A stretch of DNA of 64,000 nucleotides from Comamonadaceae bacterium (GCA_947443645.1 CANEXF010000007.1:62001-126000), one strand, 5' to 3'. Shown: positions 8,430 through 17,735, counted from the first letter of the stretch. The notes: generated by a model from the sequence alone, not told the origin. Numbers and translations are program-made.

Positions 8430-9752
8430 TCAGTGCGCGTGGCCCATCTCATCGGCGGCCCACAGCCGATGCGAATCTACCAGCACACGGCTGACGGACT
8501 CCAGCGTGTCCCAGCGCGCAGCGTCTGCTGCCAGCGTGGCCTCCAGCCCGGCGCGACGCGCCTGCAGCGCTTCTGTCAGGCTGAGCTCGCCCAGGCCATA
8601 AGCCTTGGCCGACAACAGGGCGACTTCCGCCATCGCTTGCTGCACCGCAGACAGACGTTGCCAGACCGCCGTGAAGTGGCTGGCCTGCAGCACCACCCGT
8701 TGGGCATCAGACGCCACTTTCTGCTGGATCAGCAGCAGGCGCTGCTCTGCCGCGTCGGCCAGGGCGAGTGCCGCTTTCTGGCCCGCCTCACGATGGGCGC
8801 CAGGCAAGGGGATGGCGACATACACACCAAGCACCGTTTCCAGGCCACCCCGCTCACGTGAAGCGCGAACGCCCAGCAGCGGATCGGGCCTGCTGTCTTG
8901 CAGCGCGCGCTGGCTTTGCAGCTGCGCCATGCGTAACTCGGCCTGGGCCAGCTCTATCTCATGGTTGTCGTCCAGAATATTGCGCTGCCAGAACTCGACT
9001 CCGCCCGGCAGTTCCAGGTGTTGGGTCAAAGGCGGCACGCCGTAGGGCGCCGCCCCAACGGCGATACCCGGAAAGCGTTTTTGCAGCTCCAGCCTTTGCA
9101 ACTCCTCGCGGCCGCTGGCCTGCTGCTGAGCGGCCAGCGCGCGGTCCAGCTCGGCCTGCGCCATCAGCCGCTCCAGGCGCGGCGCATCGCCAGCTTTCAC
9201 GCGGCGCGTGGCCACATGAAGCTGCTCCCTGACCAGCTCCGACTGCTGGGCCAGCAAGGCGCTTGCGCCACTTGCACGCTGCCAGTCGTACCAGCTCTTG
9301 AGCAGCGCACGCACGGCCTCGTGCCAGGCATCGGCATAAGCCGACTGCCCGACGAGCAAACCGGCAGCGCCAAGCGCGCGGTCCGTCTCGGCCTTGCCGC
9401 CCCAACGAATGCTGCGCTCCATGGCCAGCTCGCGCTCGGCGTATCTCGGACCCGTCGACTCACGGCGCTGCTGGGTTCCGGCCTTGAGGTTCCACTCATA
9501 AGTGCCAGCCACCAGACCTTGACCGCGCGCCTGCGCCACGGCCACAGCGGCACGCGCCGCCTGCACCTGGGGCAGGGCAGCGATCACCTCACGGGTGGGC
9601 GCTTCTGGCGGCAAGGCCAGCTGCTGCACCGTAGCCACCGCCTCGGCAGCCAGGCCCGGCTTGAGATTGTGCTGGGCAGCACTAAAAGACGCCAGCCCGC
9701 AAAGCAGCATGGCCAACAACAAACGGTTTGGCATTAAAAGCATGCGGCTCAT
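8430..9752 (-). CDS. outer-membrane efflux protein, CzcC-like
   Basis: 440-residue TolC/CzcC-family channel, last gene of the second efflux operon. The start at 9752 is preferred because its ATG overlaps the stop of the DUF3240 gene (ATGA). The resulting N-terminus MSRMLLMPNRLLLAMLLCGL then ASFSAAQ is a plausible signal peptide. The body is helical with family features such as RAAVAVAQARGQGLVAGTYE and a second repeat beginning near LAQAELRMAQLQSQRALQ. It shows a GVYVAIPLPG strand, common in CzcC-type proteins before the second helical domain. It probably pairs with the pump encoded at 10096. Confidence 0.87.
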   Translation of the reverse strand: MSRMLLMPNRLLLAMLLCGLASFSAAQHNLKPGLAAEAVATVQQLALPPEAPTREVIAALPQVQAARAAVAVAQARGQGLVAGTYEWNLKAGTQQRRESTGPRYAERELAMERSIRWGGKAETDRALGAAGLLVGQSAYADAWHEAVRALLKSWYDWQRASGASALLAQQSELVREQLHVATRRVKAGDAPRLERLMAQAELDRALAAQQQASGREELQRLELQKRFPGIAVGAAPYGVPPLTQHLELPGGVEFWQRNILDDNHEIELAQAELRMAQLQSQRALQDSRPDPLLGVRASRERGGLETVLGVYVAIPLPGAHREAGQKAALALADAAEQRLLLIQQKVASDAQRVVLQASHFTAVWQRLSAVQQAMAEVALLSAKAYGLGELSLTEALQARRAGLEATLAADAARWDTLESVSRVLVDSHRLWAADEMGHAH

Positions 9753-10099
9753 ACAAAACGTCCCGACAGCAACAAAGGCACAGCCCAATAAAAAACTTCG
9801 GGCGACTGAAAACAGCTGCGTAGCCTCTCGACCAGCACCGGCACATCGTCGACCCGCATCACCATGTAAACCAGCACCCGCCGCGCCCGACCTTCGACGC
9901 GCTCCATCATGCTGGTCAGCGATGCATATTCACCCATGCCATGACCGGACACCACGGAAAAACCCGGCACCAGGTCATGCTGCTCACGCAGCAAGTCCAG
10001 CACCTCGTCCTGCAAGGCCAGCGGCAACGCCAGGGTCAGCAGACATTGGGGAAGGGCAGGACCGGCCGGGACGGCAACAGCAGGCGTAGCTTGGTTCAT
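9749..10099 (-). CDS. DUF3240 family protein (efflux-operon accessory)
   Basis: 116-residue small protein. The segment CLLTLALPLALQDEVLDLL, then GFSVVSGHGMG, VLVYMVMRVDDVPVLVERL and the end FYWAVPLLLSGRF match my memory of DUF3240, which is often encoded in czc/cus-like operons. The fold is expected to be a small ferredoxin-like, PII/CutA-like alpha-beta domain. It contains one His (GHG) and several Met residues that could bind metal, but this is inference. Both ends overlap the neighbours by 4 bp (start with the pump stop, stop with the channel start), so it is translated as an integral part of the operon. Function is unknown; a metal-dependent regulator of pump assembly or activity is a reasonable guess. 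Confidence 0.75.
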   Translation of the reverse strand: MNQATPAVAVPAGPALPQCLLTLALPLALQDEVLDLLREQHDLVPGFSVVSGHGMGEYASLTSMMERVEGRARRVLVYMVMRVDDVPVLVERLRSCFQSPEVFYWAVPLLLSGRFV

Positions 10100-13000
10100 G
10101 ATGATGAAACGCCAAAACGGCGGTAAAGAATAGGCAACAAAACCAGCGTCAGCAGCGTGGCACTGAACAGCCCGCCGATCACCACGATCGCCAGAGGGCG
10201 CTGGACTTCAGAACCCGGCCCGGTGGCCAGCAGCAGCGGGATCAGTCCCAGCGCAGTGATGCTGGCCGTCATGAGCACCGGCCTGAGGCGCCGCAGCGCG
10301 CCCTGGCGCACGACCTCCGCCATGCTCGCGCCGCGCGCCAGCATCTGGTTGAAACAGGTCACCAGCACCAGGCCGTTGAGAACGGCAATGCCCATCAGTG
10401 CGATGAAGCCAACTGAAGCCGGCACAGACAGGTACTCGCCCGATACCAGCAGCGCCACCACGCCGCCTATGAGTGCAAACGGAATGTTGACAAACACCAG
10501 CAGCGCCTGGCGCATGGTGCCCAGGGTTGCAAACAGCAGCAGCACGATCAAGCCCAGAACCACAGGCACCACCAGCGCCAGCCGCGCGGCCGCGCGCTGC
10601 TGGTTTTCAAACTGTCCGCCCCAGCTCATGTGCACACCAGGGCCAAGCACCACGCTGCTGGCCACCGCCGCCTTGGCCTCATCGACAAAACTCACCAGAT
10701 CACGGCCACGCACATTGGCGCGCACCACCGCCATGCGGGAAGAGTTCTCGCGCTCGATCTTGACCGGACCGTCCGTCACCTCCAGGGTCGCGAGCTGGCT
10801 CAGCGGCACCGAGCGACCGTCCTCCAGCGGCAAGCGCAACTGCGCAAAGGCCTGCGGCGACAACTGCGGCGCAGAGCCACGCACCAGCAGCGGAACACGC
10901 CTGCCGTCCAGCACCACTACGCCCACCGGCCGGCCCTCCACCAGCACCCGCAGATCATTCTGGATCTGCTCGGTGCTCAGGCCCAGCCGACCGGCCGCGA
11001 CGCGGTCAATGGCGATCTGGAAATACTGCACGCCCTCGTTCTTGGTGGTGATGACATCCTCACTACCGGTGATGCCAGAGAGCACCTTGACGACCTGCTC
11101 GGCAAGCCGGCCCAGCTGCTGCGGATCGCTGCCGAAAATCTTCACGGCCAGATCACCGCGCACGCCGGACAGCATTTCCGATGTGCGCATCTCTATCGGT
11201 TGGGTAAAGCTCAGGCTTACGCCTGAGAACTCGGCACCAACCTTGCGCACCTCATCGAGCAGCGCCTCCTTGCTCGCAAAACGCCACTCGCTGCGCGGTT
11301 TGAGCACCAGGAATGAATCGGTTTCATTGAGGCCCATGGGATCGAGCCCCAGCTCGTCAGAGCCCACTCGCGCGACGATGCTGCGCACTTCGGGCACGGC
11401 CTGCAGGATGCGTTTTTGCAGCGCCCGATCGATCTCCATGGAGGTCAGCAAATTGATGGACGGCAGCTTCTCGACCTGCATGATGACGTCGCCCTCGTCA
11501 AGCGAGGGCATGAAGGACTTGCCTACCAGCGTGTAAAGGCCAAGAGAGGCCAACAACGCTAGCGCCGACAGCGCCACCACCAGACGGGCATGGCCCAGCG
11601 CCCAGTCCAGCAGCCGGGCGTAATGCCGCTCCAGCCAGCGCACCATGGGCGGCGAGGCATGCGCACCACCACGCAGGAAAATCGACGCCAGCACCGGTAT
11701 CACCGTGAGCGACAGCAGCAAGGATGCCGCCAGCGCAAACATGATGGTGATGGCAACCGGAGAAAACAGCTTGCCTTCGAGTCCTTGCAAGGTCAGCAGG
11801 GGAACAAACACCATCATGATGATGAGCATGCCCGAAGTCACCGGCAAAGCCACTTCCTGCACCGCGCGGTAGACATCGTGCAACTGCAGTTTTCCGGCGG
11901 CGGTGGGCCGGGCCTGCAGATTTTCAACCACCACCACGGCCGCATCTACCAGCAGGCCAATCGCAATTGCCAGGCCGCCCAGCGACATCAGGTTGGCAGA
12001 AAGATTGAACTGCTGCATCAAGATCAAGGTGCCCAGCGCCGAAAGCGGCAAAATCAGCGCAACGACCAGCGCCGAACGCACATTGCCCAAAAACAGCAGC
12101 AGCAAAAACAGCACCAGCACAATGGCCTCGGCCAAGGCCTTGCTCACCGTGCCGACCGCGCGCTCGACCAGGTTGCCACGGTCATAAAACACCTTGACCG
12201 ACATGCCTGGTGGCAGGGTTTTGGCCATCAGCTCGAGCCGCGCCTTGACATCGCGCACAACTTTCTGGGCGTTGGCGCCGCGCAGTCCCAGCACCAGTCC
12301 TTCAACCGCCTCGGTCCGACCGTCCTGCGTGACGGCGCCATAGCGCGTAAGACTGCCCATGCGCACCTGCGCCACATCACCTATGCGCACGGCCAGGCCG
12401 TCGCGGCTAAGAACCGCAATGGCCCGCACGTCATCGAGGTTGCGTATGCTGCCATCGCTGCGCACCAGCAAAGACTCTTCGCCGCTGGACAAGCGCCCGG
12501 CGCCATCATTGCGGTTGTTGGCCGCGAGCGCCGCCTGCACCTGCTCCAGCGATACATGGCGCGCCGCCAGCGCCGCCACATCGGGCACGACCTCGAACGC
12601 ACGCACCAGGCCGCCCAGGGCGTTGATGTCGGCGACGCCGGCAATGCCGCGAAGTTGCGGCCGTATCACGGTGTCAAGCAGGGTTCGCTTGTCCATCAGC
12701 GAAGCCTCGCCCTCGATGGTGAACATGAACATCTCGCCCAGTGGCGTGGTGATGGGGGCCAGACCGCCCGACAAACCTGCAGGCAGATCAGCCATCACGC
12801 CAGACAGCCGCTCGTTGACCTGCTGGCGCGCCCAATAAATGTCGGTGCCATCGGCAAAGTCCAGCGTGATGTCGGCAATCGCGTACTTGGACTGCGAGCG
12901 CAGCATGGTCTGGTTGGGCAAGCCCAGCAACTCCTGCTCGATCGGAATCACCACCCGCGACTCCACCTCTGCCGGCGTCATGCCTGGCGCCTTCAGGATG

Positions 13001-13146
13001 ATCTTTACCTGGGTGGACGACACATCCGGAAAGGCATCGATAGGCAAATCACGAAAAGCCAGCGCACCCGCCAACACCAGACCGGCCGTCAGCAGCAGCA
13101 CCAGCAGCCGCTGCGACAAGGAAAAAGCAATCAGACGCGCCAGCAT
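10096..13146 (-). CDS. heavy-metal RND efflux pump, CusA/CzcA family
   Basis: 1016-residue inner-membrane pump of the HME-RND class, paralogous to the one at 5255. The helix-4 motif is AIGLLVDAAVVVVEN (around residue 395), which lacks the DFG of CzcA and resembles the A.G..VDAA pattern of CusA-like or uncharacterised HME groups. This pump therefore probably handles a different ion from the first. Other landmarks are QPIEMRTSEMLSGVRGD in the second periplasmic part and the C-terminal RPLAIVVIGGLFSATLLTL helix. Its ATG at 13146 shares one base with the adaptor stop (TAATG) and its stop overlaps the DUF3240 start, so all four genes form one operon. Confidence 0.92.
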   Translation of the reverse strand: MLARLIAFSLSQRLLVLLLTAGLVLAGALAFRDLPIDAFPDVSSTQVKIILKAPGMTPAEVESRVVIPIEQELLGLPNQTMLRSQSKYAIADITLDFADGTDIYWARQQVNERLSGVMADLPAGLSGGLAPITTPLGEMFMFTIEGEASLMDKRTLLDTVIRPQLRGIAGVADINALGGLVRAFEVVPDVAALAARHVSLEQVQAALAANNRNDGAGRLSSGEESLLVRSDGSIRNLDDVRAIAVLSRDGLAVRIGDVAQVRMGSLTRYGAVTQDGRTEAVEGLVLGLRGANAQKVVRDVKARLELMAKTLPPGMSVKVFYDRGNLVERAVGTVSKALAEAIVLVLFLLLLFLGNVRSALVVALILPLSALGTLILMQQFNLSANLMSLGGLAIAIGLLVDAAVVVVENLQARPTAAGKLQLHDVYRAVQEVALPVTSGMLIIMMVFVPLLTLQGLEGKLFSPVAITIMFALAASLLLSLTVIPVLASIFLRGGAHASPPMVRWLERHYARLLDWALGHARLVVALSALALLASLGLYTLVGKSFMPSLDEGDVIMQVEKLPSINLLTSMEIDRALQKRILQAVPEVRSIVARVGSDELGLDPMGLNETDSFLVLKPRSEWRFASKEALLDEVRKVGAEFSGVSLSFTQPIEMRTSEMLSGVRGDLAVKIFGSDPQQLGRLAEQVVKVLSGITGSEDVITTKNEGVQYFQIAIDRVAAGRLGLSTEQIQNDLRVLVEGRPVGVVVLDGRRVPLLVRGSAPQLSPQAFAQLRLPLEDGRSVPLSQLATLEVTDGPVKIERENSSRMAVVRANVRGRDLVSFVDEAKAAVASSVVLGPGVHMSWGGQFENQQRAAARLALVVPVVLGLIVLLLFATLGTMRQALLVFVNIPFALIGGVVALLVSGEYLSVPASVGFIALMGIAVLNGLVLVTCFNQMLARGASMAEVVRQGALRRLRPVLMTASITALGLIPLLLATGPGSEVQRPLAIVVIGGLFSATLLTLVLLPILYRRFGVSSS

Positions 13147-14309
13147 TATTTGCCAGCGCCAGTAGCTGCAGCAGCATCAGCGCCAAGGCCCAGCCAAGCG
13201 CCTTTGATGGCTGCCACGCCCTTGATGGCGACCTGGTCACCCGCCTGGAGTCCGGACAGGACCGGAACCTCCTTGCCGCCACCGTCACCGGTGCGGACCG
13301 CCACCGCGCGAAAGCCCTTGGGCTGGCGCACAAACACATAAGTCTGGCCCGCATGCTGCACCAGCGCCTGAATCGGAACGCTCAAAACAGCGGCCTCCCC
13401 GCTGCGAGGGGTTTGCCCCTGTGACCGGACCTGCACAAACTGGTTGATGCGCAAGCAATCCTCACGTCCTGTGAGCTCGGCGCGCAGCATCACCGCTTGC
13501 GTCAGGCTGCTCAGCTGGGGCGCTATGGCGACAATTTTTGCGGGCGACTTGCAGCCATCAACCGTGAGCAGATCCGCCACACGCAGGCCTTGTGCCTGCT
13601 GGCTGGACGCCTGCAAATCCATCACCAGCTGTCCGCCCCTGGCGATGCTGAGCACCGGGCTGCCGGCCTCCAGCCGCTGCCCGGGCAACACGCTTTGCGC
13701 CAGCACGACGCCCGCAGCGGGCGCCACCAAGGTGAGCAGTGGCGACAGGCTGGTCGTCATGGAGGCCGCGGCCAGCGCCGACTCGCTCAGGCCGACCAGC
13801 CGCAAGGCCTGGCGCCGCTCGCGCGCGGCCAGCGCGGCCATCTCATAGCCCGCACGCGACTCGTTGCGCCGGTGCTCGGAGACGATGCCGTCGGCAAACA
13901 GCTGTTCATCGCGCTGGGCCTTGCCTTGCGCCAGCTGCGCCTGGGCCTGCGCGGTCAGCCACTCGCGCTGCCACTCCACCAGCTGCGGGCTCATGATGCG
14001 CGCCACGGGCTGTCCGGCGCGCACCGTTGCCATAGTCGACACCAGCACGGCCTGCACAACGCCCGACACCGGCATGCTGAGCAGTTCGCTTTGCTGGGCT
14101 GGCAACACCACGCTGCCCTGCAAGACCAGACCGGCGCCGGTCGCCGCACGCGGCTGGACCGCCATCAGGCTCACGCCGGTGCCCGCGTTCAAATCTGCAG
14201 CCCACGGTATCAGCGCGGCAGGCTCTGCGGCAGAGCTCGGGGCCATGAAGCCAGCGCAAAGCGCCAAAGCCGCGATGCGCGCAGGAATCAATTTTCTGTG
14301 AATGGACAT
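13146..14309 (-). CDS. RND efflux periplasmic adaptor
   Basis: 387-residue membrane-fusion protein, first gene of the second efflux operon. It has a cleavable signal peptide (about 1-27, ending SSAAEP) rather than a lipobox. Lipoyl-like halves are PVSGVVQAVLVSTMATVRAG (about residue 75) and LVAPAAGVVLAQSVLPGQR (about 190), flanking a short alpha-hairpin (about 115-165). The C-terminal barrel reads ALVQHAGQTYVFVRQPKGF. The adaptor is somewhat shorter than the CzcB-like adaptor of the first operon, and the two adaptors differ clearly, so this is not a recent duplication. No regulator gene is adjacent. Confidence 0.88.
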   Translation of the reverse strand: MSIHRKLIPARIAALALCAGFMAPSSAAEPAALIPWAADLNAGTGVSLMAVQPRAATGAGLVLQGSVVLPAQQSELLSMPVSGVVQAVLVSTMATVRAGQPVARIMSPQLVEWQREWLTAQAQAQLAQGKAQRDEQLFADGIVSEHRRNESRAGYEMAALAARERRQALRLVGLSESALAAASMTTSLSPLLTLVAPAAGVVLAQSVLPGQRLEAGSPVLSIARGGQLVMDLQASSQQAQGLRVADLLTVDGCKSPAKIVAIAPQLSSLTQAVMLRAELTGREDCLRINQFVQVRSQGQTPRSGEAAVLSVPIQALVQHAGQTYVFVRQPKGFRAVAVRTGDGGGKEVPVLSGLQAGDQVAIKGVAAIKGAWLGLGADAAAATGAGK

Positions 14310-14436
14310 GGGGGCTTGGGTAGAAAAGGGGGAAAACCAGCTGCCAGCCTAGCGGGCAACCATGTCAGTTTAATGTTTTAAACGGTTGCAGCACTTAAGC
14401 AGGATCAAACAAGCCGCATACAAGCCAGCGCCCAGA

Positions 14437-14492
14437 CACTACAAAAACAATAGCTGCCTGCGCCGGATTAACGGGCGCTACGGCACTTTTTC
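14437..14492 (+). repeat. repeat family B copy downstream of thiE
   Basis: CACTACAAAAACAATAGCTG then CCTGCGCC and GGCACTTTTT. The CTAC...TAG arms form a small stem and GCGCC...GGGCGC a second one followed by a T-run, directly after the thiE stop, so this copy may serve as the operon terminator on one strand or the other. Confidence 0.7.
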
Positions 14493-14493
14493 T

Positions 14494-15135
14494 CTATGAA
14501 AAGAATGCCAGCCCGGCAAGCGCAGCCTGGCGCGGGTCCGCGGCCTGGGTCACGGCGCTGACCACTGCGACGCCATCAACGCCGCAAGCCAGTACGCCGG
14601 GCAACAGCGCCAGCGAGATGCCGCCAATGGCGACCACGGGGTAGGGCGCGGCCTGTGGCACCCAGAGCTTGAGGCGCTCCAGCCCCACCGGCCCATAAGG
14701 CATGACCTTGAGCGTGGTCGGGTAAACCGGACCAATCGCCAGATAAGAAGGCTGCACGGCATGCGCGCGCGCCAGCTCGGCCGGCGTATGCGTGCTCAGG
14801 CCAAGACGCAGGCCGGCGCGGCGCAGCCCTGCAATATCGGCCGTGTCCAGGTCTTCCTGACCCAGATGCACGCCATAAGCCCCAGCGGCCAGCGCAAGCT
14901 GCCAGTGGTCGTTGATAAACACCTGCGCGCCCGCCACAGCGCGCCCGGCAGCGACGGCAGCATGAATCTGCCGCTCAATCTCGGCCGGCGCGTGGTCTGC
15001 GGCCTTGATGCGCAACTGGACCGTGCGCACGCCCCAGTCCAGCAGACGCTGGACCCCGTCGGCATCCGGCACCACCGGGTAAAAGCCGGTGCGGCCTGTC
15101 AGGGGAGAAAAAGCATCTGGCGTCATGGCAATCAT
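14494..15135 (-). CDS. thiE: thiamine-phosphate synthase
   Basis: 213-residue TIM-barrel enzyme that joins HMP-pyrophosphate and the thiazole carboxylate phosphate to give thiamine monophosphate in the cytoplasm. Recognisable family segments are VQLRIKAAD (diphosphate/Arg-Lys region, about residue 40), FINDHWQLALAAGAYGVHLG with QEDL (about 75-95), GLRLGLSTHT (about 112) and AIGPVYPTTLK (about 135). The end VAVVSAVTQAADP is the usual phosphate-loop region. An in-frame ATG three codons in (15126) is an alternative start. It follows thiG with a 14-bp gap and is the last gene of the thi operon. Confidence 0.93.
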   Translation of the reverse strand: MIAMTPDAFSPLTGRTGFYPVVPDADGVQRLLDWGVRTVQLRIKAADHAPAEIERQIHAAVAAGRAVAGAQVFINDHWQLALAAGAYGVHLGQEDLDTADIAGLRRAGLRLGLSTHTPAELARAHAVQPSYLAIGPVYPTTLKVMPYGPVGLERLKLWVPQAAPYPVVAIGGISLALLPGVLACGVDGVAVVSAVTQAADPRQAALAGLAFFS

Positions 15136-15149
15136 CGCTTGGTATCGGC

Positions 15150-15968
15150 TCAGGAGGCATGCCAGAACGGCATGCCAACGGTAGAGGTGGAAGCCCGCGC
15201 GGCGGCGTGCTCGGGCATGGGCGTGGACTCGTAAGCGGCGCGGCCTGCGGCCACGCCATCGGCAAAGGCGCGCGCCATGCGCACCGGGTCACCGGCCTGC
15301 GCCACGGCGGTGTTGAGCAGCACCGCGTCAAAGCCCAGCTCCATGACTTGCGCCGCATGCGAGGGCCGGCCCAGACCGGCGTCCACGACCAGCACCGCAT
15401 CGGGCAAACGCCGGCGCATGGTCTCCAGCGCAAAAGGGTTCAAAGGTCCGCGGCCTGTGCCAATCGGCGCGGCCCAGGGCATCACGGCGGCGCAGCCGGC
15501 GTCACGCAGGCGCTGGGCAATCACCAGGTCATCGGTGGTGTAGGCAAACACAGCAAAACCCTCGCGCCCCAGAACCGTGGCCGCATGCAAAGTTGCATGC
15601 GTGTCGGGCTGCAGCGTGTAGTCGTCGCCTATGACTTCTAGCTTGATCCAGGTCGTGCCAAAAATCTCGCGCGCCATCTGCGCCAGCGTGATGGCCTCCT
15701 CGGCGCTATGGCAACCCGCGGTGTTCGGCAGGATGTGGCAGCCAAGGGCCTGGATGCGCTGCCAGAAACTGTTGCCGCCGCCGCTTTCAGGCTGCAGTCG
15801 GCGCAGTCCGACCGTCAGCACCTCGGTCCCCGAAGCCGCCACGGCCTGACTCAAAACCTGCGGCGAAGGGTAATGCGAGGTACCGAGAAAAAACCGGCTC
15901 GACAGCGTGGTGCCGGCCACAGTCCAGGGACTGCCGTGGGCGATAGAGGATGCGGTGGGTATCGTCAT
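15150..15968 (-). CDS. thiG: thiazole synthase
   Basis: 272-residue TIM-barrel enzyme that makes the thiazole phosphate of thiamine from deoxyxylulose phosphate, dehydroglycine and ThiS thiocarboxylate. The Schiff-base lysine lies in [12 protein letters not shown] (about residue 114). Also visible are [20 protein letters not shown] and [17 protein letters not shown], all hallmarks of ThiG. The C-terminus is rich in Ala/Ser and may be flexible. It lies between thiS and thiE on the same strand; the 129 bp separating it from thiS contains a variant of repeat family A. Confidence 0.95.
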   Translation of the reverse strand: MTIPTASSIAHGSPWTVAGTTLSSRFFLGTSHYPSPQVLSQAVAASGTEVLTVGLRRLQPESGGGNSFWQRIQALGCHILPNTAGCHSAEEAITLAQMAREIFGTTWIKLEVIGDDYTLQPDTHATLHAATVLGREGFAVFAYTTDDLVIAQRLRDAGCAAVMPWAAPIGTGRGPLNPFALETMRRRLPDAVLVVDAGLGRPSHAAQVMELGFDAVLLNTAVAQAGDPVRMARAFADGVAAGRAAYESTPMPEHAAARASTSTVGMPFWHAS

Positions 15969-16034
15969 GTCATTTGCTCCACAAGGCCGCCGTACCAGCA
16001 GACGCCGCGGAACTGGCTCTGCCAGGCAGCTGGC

Positions 16035-16091
16035 GTCGCCCCCTGCAAGGGGGGTAGGGTGCTACACGAAGTGAGCATACGGAGGGGGTGT
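16035..16091. repeat. family-A-like repeat variant between thiS and thiG
   Basis: A GCCCCCT-gcaA-GGGGGG hairpin is followed by GTGCTACACGAAGTGAGCAT and GGAGGGGGTG. The layout (C/G hairpin, a TACGCGAAGCG-like middle, G-run) parallels the 48-bp coding repeat in metX, the M20 gene and the kinase gene, but the sequence is diverged. Confidence 0.5.
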
Positions 16092-16097
16092 TCATAT

Positions 16098-16313
16098 TCA
16101 GCCTCCTGCAATTGGTGTGATCACATCAATGCGGTCATCTGCCTGCAAGCGGCGCTCCGGCCACTGCGCACGCGGCACAAAAGTGCTGTTGATCGCGCAG
16201 GCAAAAGCGCCCTGCAAGGCGTAGCCCTGGTCCAGCAGCAAGGCTTGCAGGGTCGTGGCCTGGGTGTCCAGGCGCTTGCCGTTCAAGGACACTTGCAAAG
16301 CCGGAGTCGTCAT
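16098..16313 (-). CDS. thiS: sulfur-carrier protein ThiS
   Basis: 71-residue ubiquitin-like sulfur carrier ending in the essential Gly-Gly (DVITPIAGG), which is adenylated and converted to a thiocarboxylate that donates sulfur to ThiG. I chose the ATG at 16313 because it overlaps the thiO stop (ATGA), giving MTTPALQVSLNGKRLDTQ; an ATG three codons earlier (16322) is possible. Length and beta-grasp pattern are normal. Confidence 0.93.
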   Translation of the reverse strand: MTTPALQVSLNGKRLDTQATTLQALLLDQGYALQGAFACAINSTFVPRAQWPERRLQADDRIDVITPIAGG

Positions 16314-17371
16314 GTTGTGCATGCCAGGAGTTTATGGGCCAATTCGTCGACCAGGGCGGGCGCGCACAAATAGCCGTGGCGATACAAGCCATTGATGTGC
16401 CAGACCCCGTCTTGCTGCACCACCGCCGGCCTGTGGTCGTCCAGCGCCGGTCGCAGCGCCGCGTTCATGCGCAGCACGCGCGCCTCACCAAAAGCCGGGT
16501 GCAGGCTGTAAAGCGCGCTGGCCAGTTCGAGCACCGAGCGCACCGTGACCGGACCGCTGTCCTCGGACTCAAGCTCGGTCGCGCCCACCACAAACTGGTG
16601 GTTGGGGCGGGGCGCAACATAAAGCTGGTAGCGCGGGTGCATCAGGCGCACCGGGCGCTGCAGGTTGACACCCGCGCACTCAACCCGCAGCACCTCGCCG
16701 CGCACGCCGCGAATGCCTGGCAACTGGGCCTTGCTGCCCACGCCGCGTGCATCCACGGCCCAGTCAACGCTGTAGGCCGCGTCGGCACAGACGATGCGGT
16801 GCGCCTCAAGGCTGACAACACTTTGCGCTTCATGCCAGCTCACGCCCAGCCGGTCCAGCTCACGGCCCAGCGCCGCCATCCACTGGTCGTTGGCCAGCTG
16901 GCCTTCACCGGCCAGATATAGGCCGCCACCAAAGCGCCCGGCCAGCATGGGCTCGTAGCCGGCCAGCGCCGCACCATCAAGCGTCTGCACCTGTGAAAGA
17001 CAGGCCGCGGGCAGTTTGTGGTGCAGCAGGCGCGAAAAGTGTTCCAGCGAGGCCTGATCGGGCGCGTGGGCCACGACCAGCGTGCCTTGCTGGCGGTAGT
17101 AGACCTCCTCGCCGGAGGCTTGCGCAAGTTCGGCAATCCACTGCGGCCACAGCTGCATGGAACGCTGGCCCAGCGCGAAGACAGCCTCATCAGACACTGC
17201 CAGCTCAGCCAGCGGCGACAGCATGGCAGCCGCTGTTTGCGACGCGGTCGCCAGATCGTCACGCTGGCGCGCATCAAACAGGCTCACGCGACAACCCATT
17301 CGTGCCAGGCGCCAAGCCAGGGTGCGGCCCGCCAGGCCTGCGCCGGCAATACCAATGTGAGGACTTGTCAT
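16310..17371 (-). CDS. thiO: glycine oxidase / FAD-dependent oxidoreductase ThiO
   Basis: 353-residue flavoenzyme expected to oxidise glycine to the dehydroglycine used by ThiG. The N-terminal FAD-binding motif is IGIAGAGLAGRTLAWRLA (residues 5-22), followed by the acidic strand end VSLFDA. The start at 17371 is the ATG directly before this Rossmann motif; a longer reading upstream lacks family similarity. The C-terminal GLYRHGYLCAPALVDELA is the second FAD-contact region seen in ThiO and D-amino-acid oxidases. It overlaps thiS by 4 bp and sits where betaproteobacterial thi operons carry thiO, directly after thiC. Confidence 0.9.
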   Translation of the reverse strand: MTSPHIGIAGAGLAGRTLAWRLARMGCRVSLFDARQRDDLATASQTAAAMLSPLAELAVSDEAVFALGQRSMQLWPQWIAELAQASGEEVYYRQQGTLVVAHAPDQASLEHFSRLLHHKLPAACLSQVQTLDGAALAGYEPMLAGRFGGGLYLAGEGQLANDQWMAALGRELDRLGVSWHEAQSVVSLEAHRIVCADAAYSVDWAVDARGVGSKAQLPGIRGVRGEVLRVECAGVNLQRPVRLMHPRYQLYVAPRPNHQFVVGATELESEDSGPVTVRSVLELASALYSLHPAFGEARVLRMNAALRPALDDHRPAVVQQDGVWHINGLYRHGYLCAPALVDELAHKLLACTT

Positions 17372-17399
17372 GCTTGTTTTGTCTGTCTTGAAAATGCTG

Positions 17400-17735
17400 T
17401 CATGAGTAAATTTCGCTACCGCCTTCGCGGAACTCCTTGGCCTTGCCCTGCAGCGCGGTAGCGATCTGCTTGATAGCAATCACGCCGGGGCGGGCGCGCA
17501 CCAGGTTTTCACGAATGGCGATGTATTCCATTTCGGGGGCGATGATGCCTTTGCGGGCATAGTGCATCTGCGAGACGTTGGCGCCAGCCTTGGCGCGACG
17601 CGGCACGGGTGCATGCGCCATGCGTAAGGCGCTCAAGCCGCGCGTGATGTCAATCGTGGCGGAACCAGGAAAAGGGACTCGCGCAATGCGACAGGTGAGG
17701 TCGTTGCTATCGACAGTAAGACGGGCTTTAGCCAT
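17400..17735 (-). pseudogene. thiC: miniature remnant of thiC (HMP-P synthase), in-frame internal deletions
   Basis: 111 codons remain open from an ATG at 17735 (upstream GGAG) to a stop at 17400, where normal ThiC has about 600-630. Recognisable ThiC pieces are [11 protein letters not shown] (normally IDIRxGLPALR), [17 protein letters not shown] with [14 protein letters not shown], and the C-terminal end [16 protein letters not shown]. Everything between, including the TIM-barrel core and the C-terminal CX2CX4C cluster of this radical-SAM enzyme, is missing, so it cannot make hydroxymethylpyrimidine phosphate. The position after a TPP riboswitch and before thiO is exactly that of thiC. The frame is intact despite several deletions, which is odd for simple decay. 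I call it a pseudogene; a retained short peptide with another role cannot be excluded. Confidence 0.85.

Noticed and set aside
11590..13341. A 583-codon open frame antisense to the second RND pump and adaptor genes
   Set aside because: Gln/His/Arg-rich composition of a GC-rich shadow frame and no domain; the sense genes are unambiguous.
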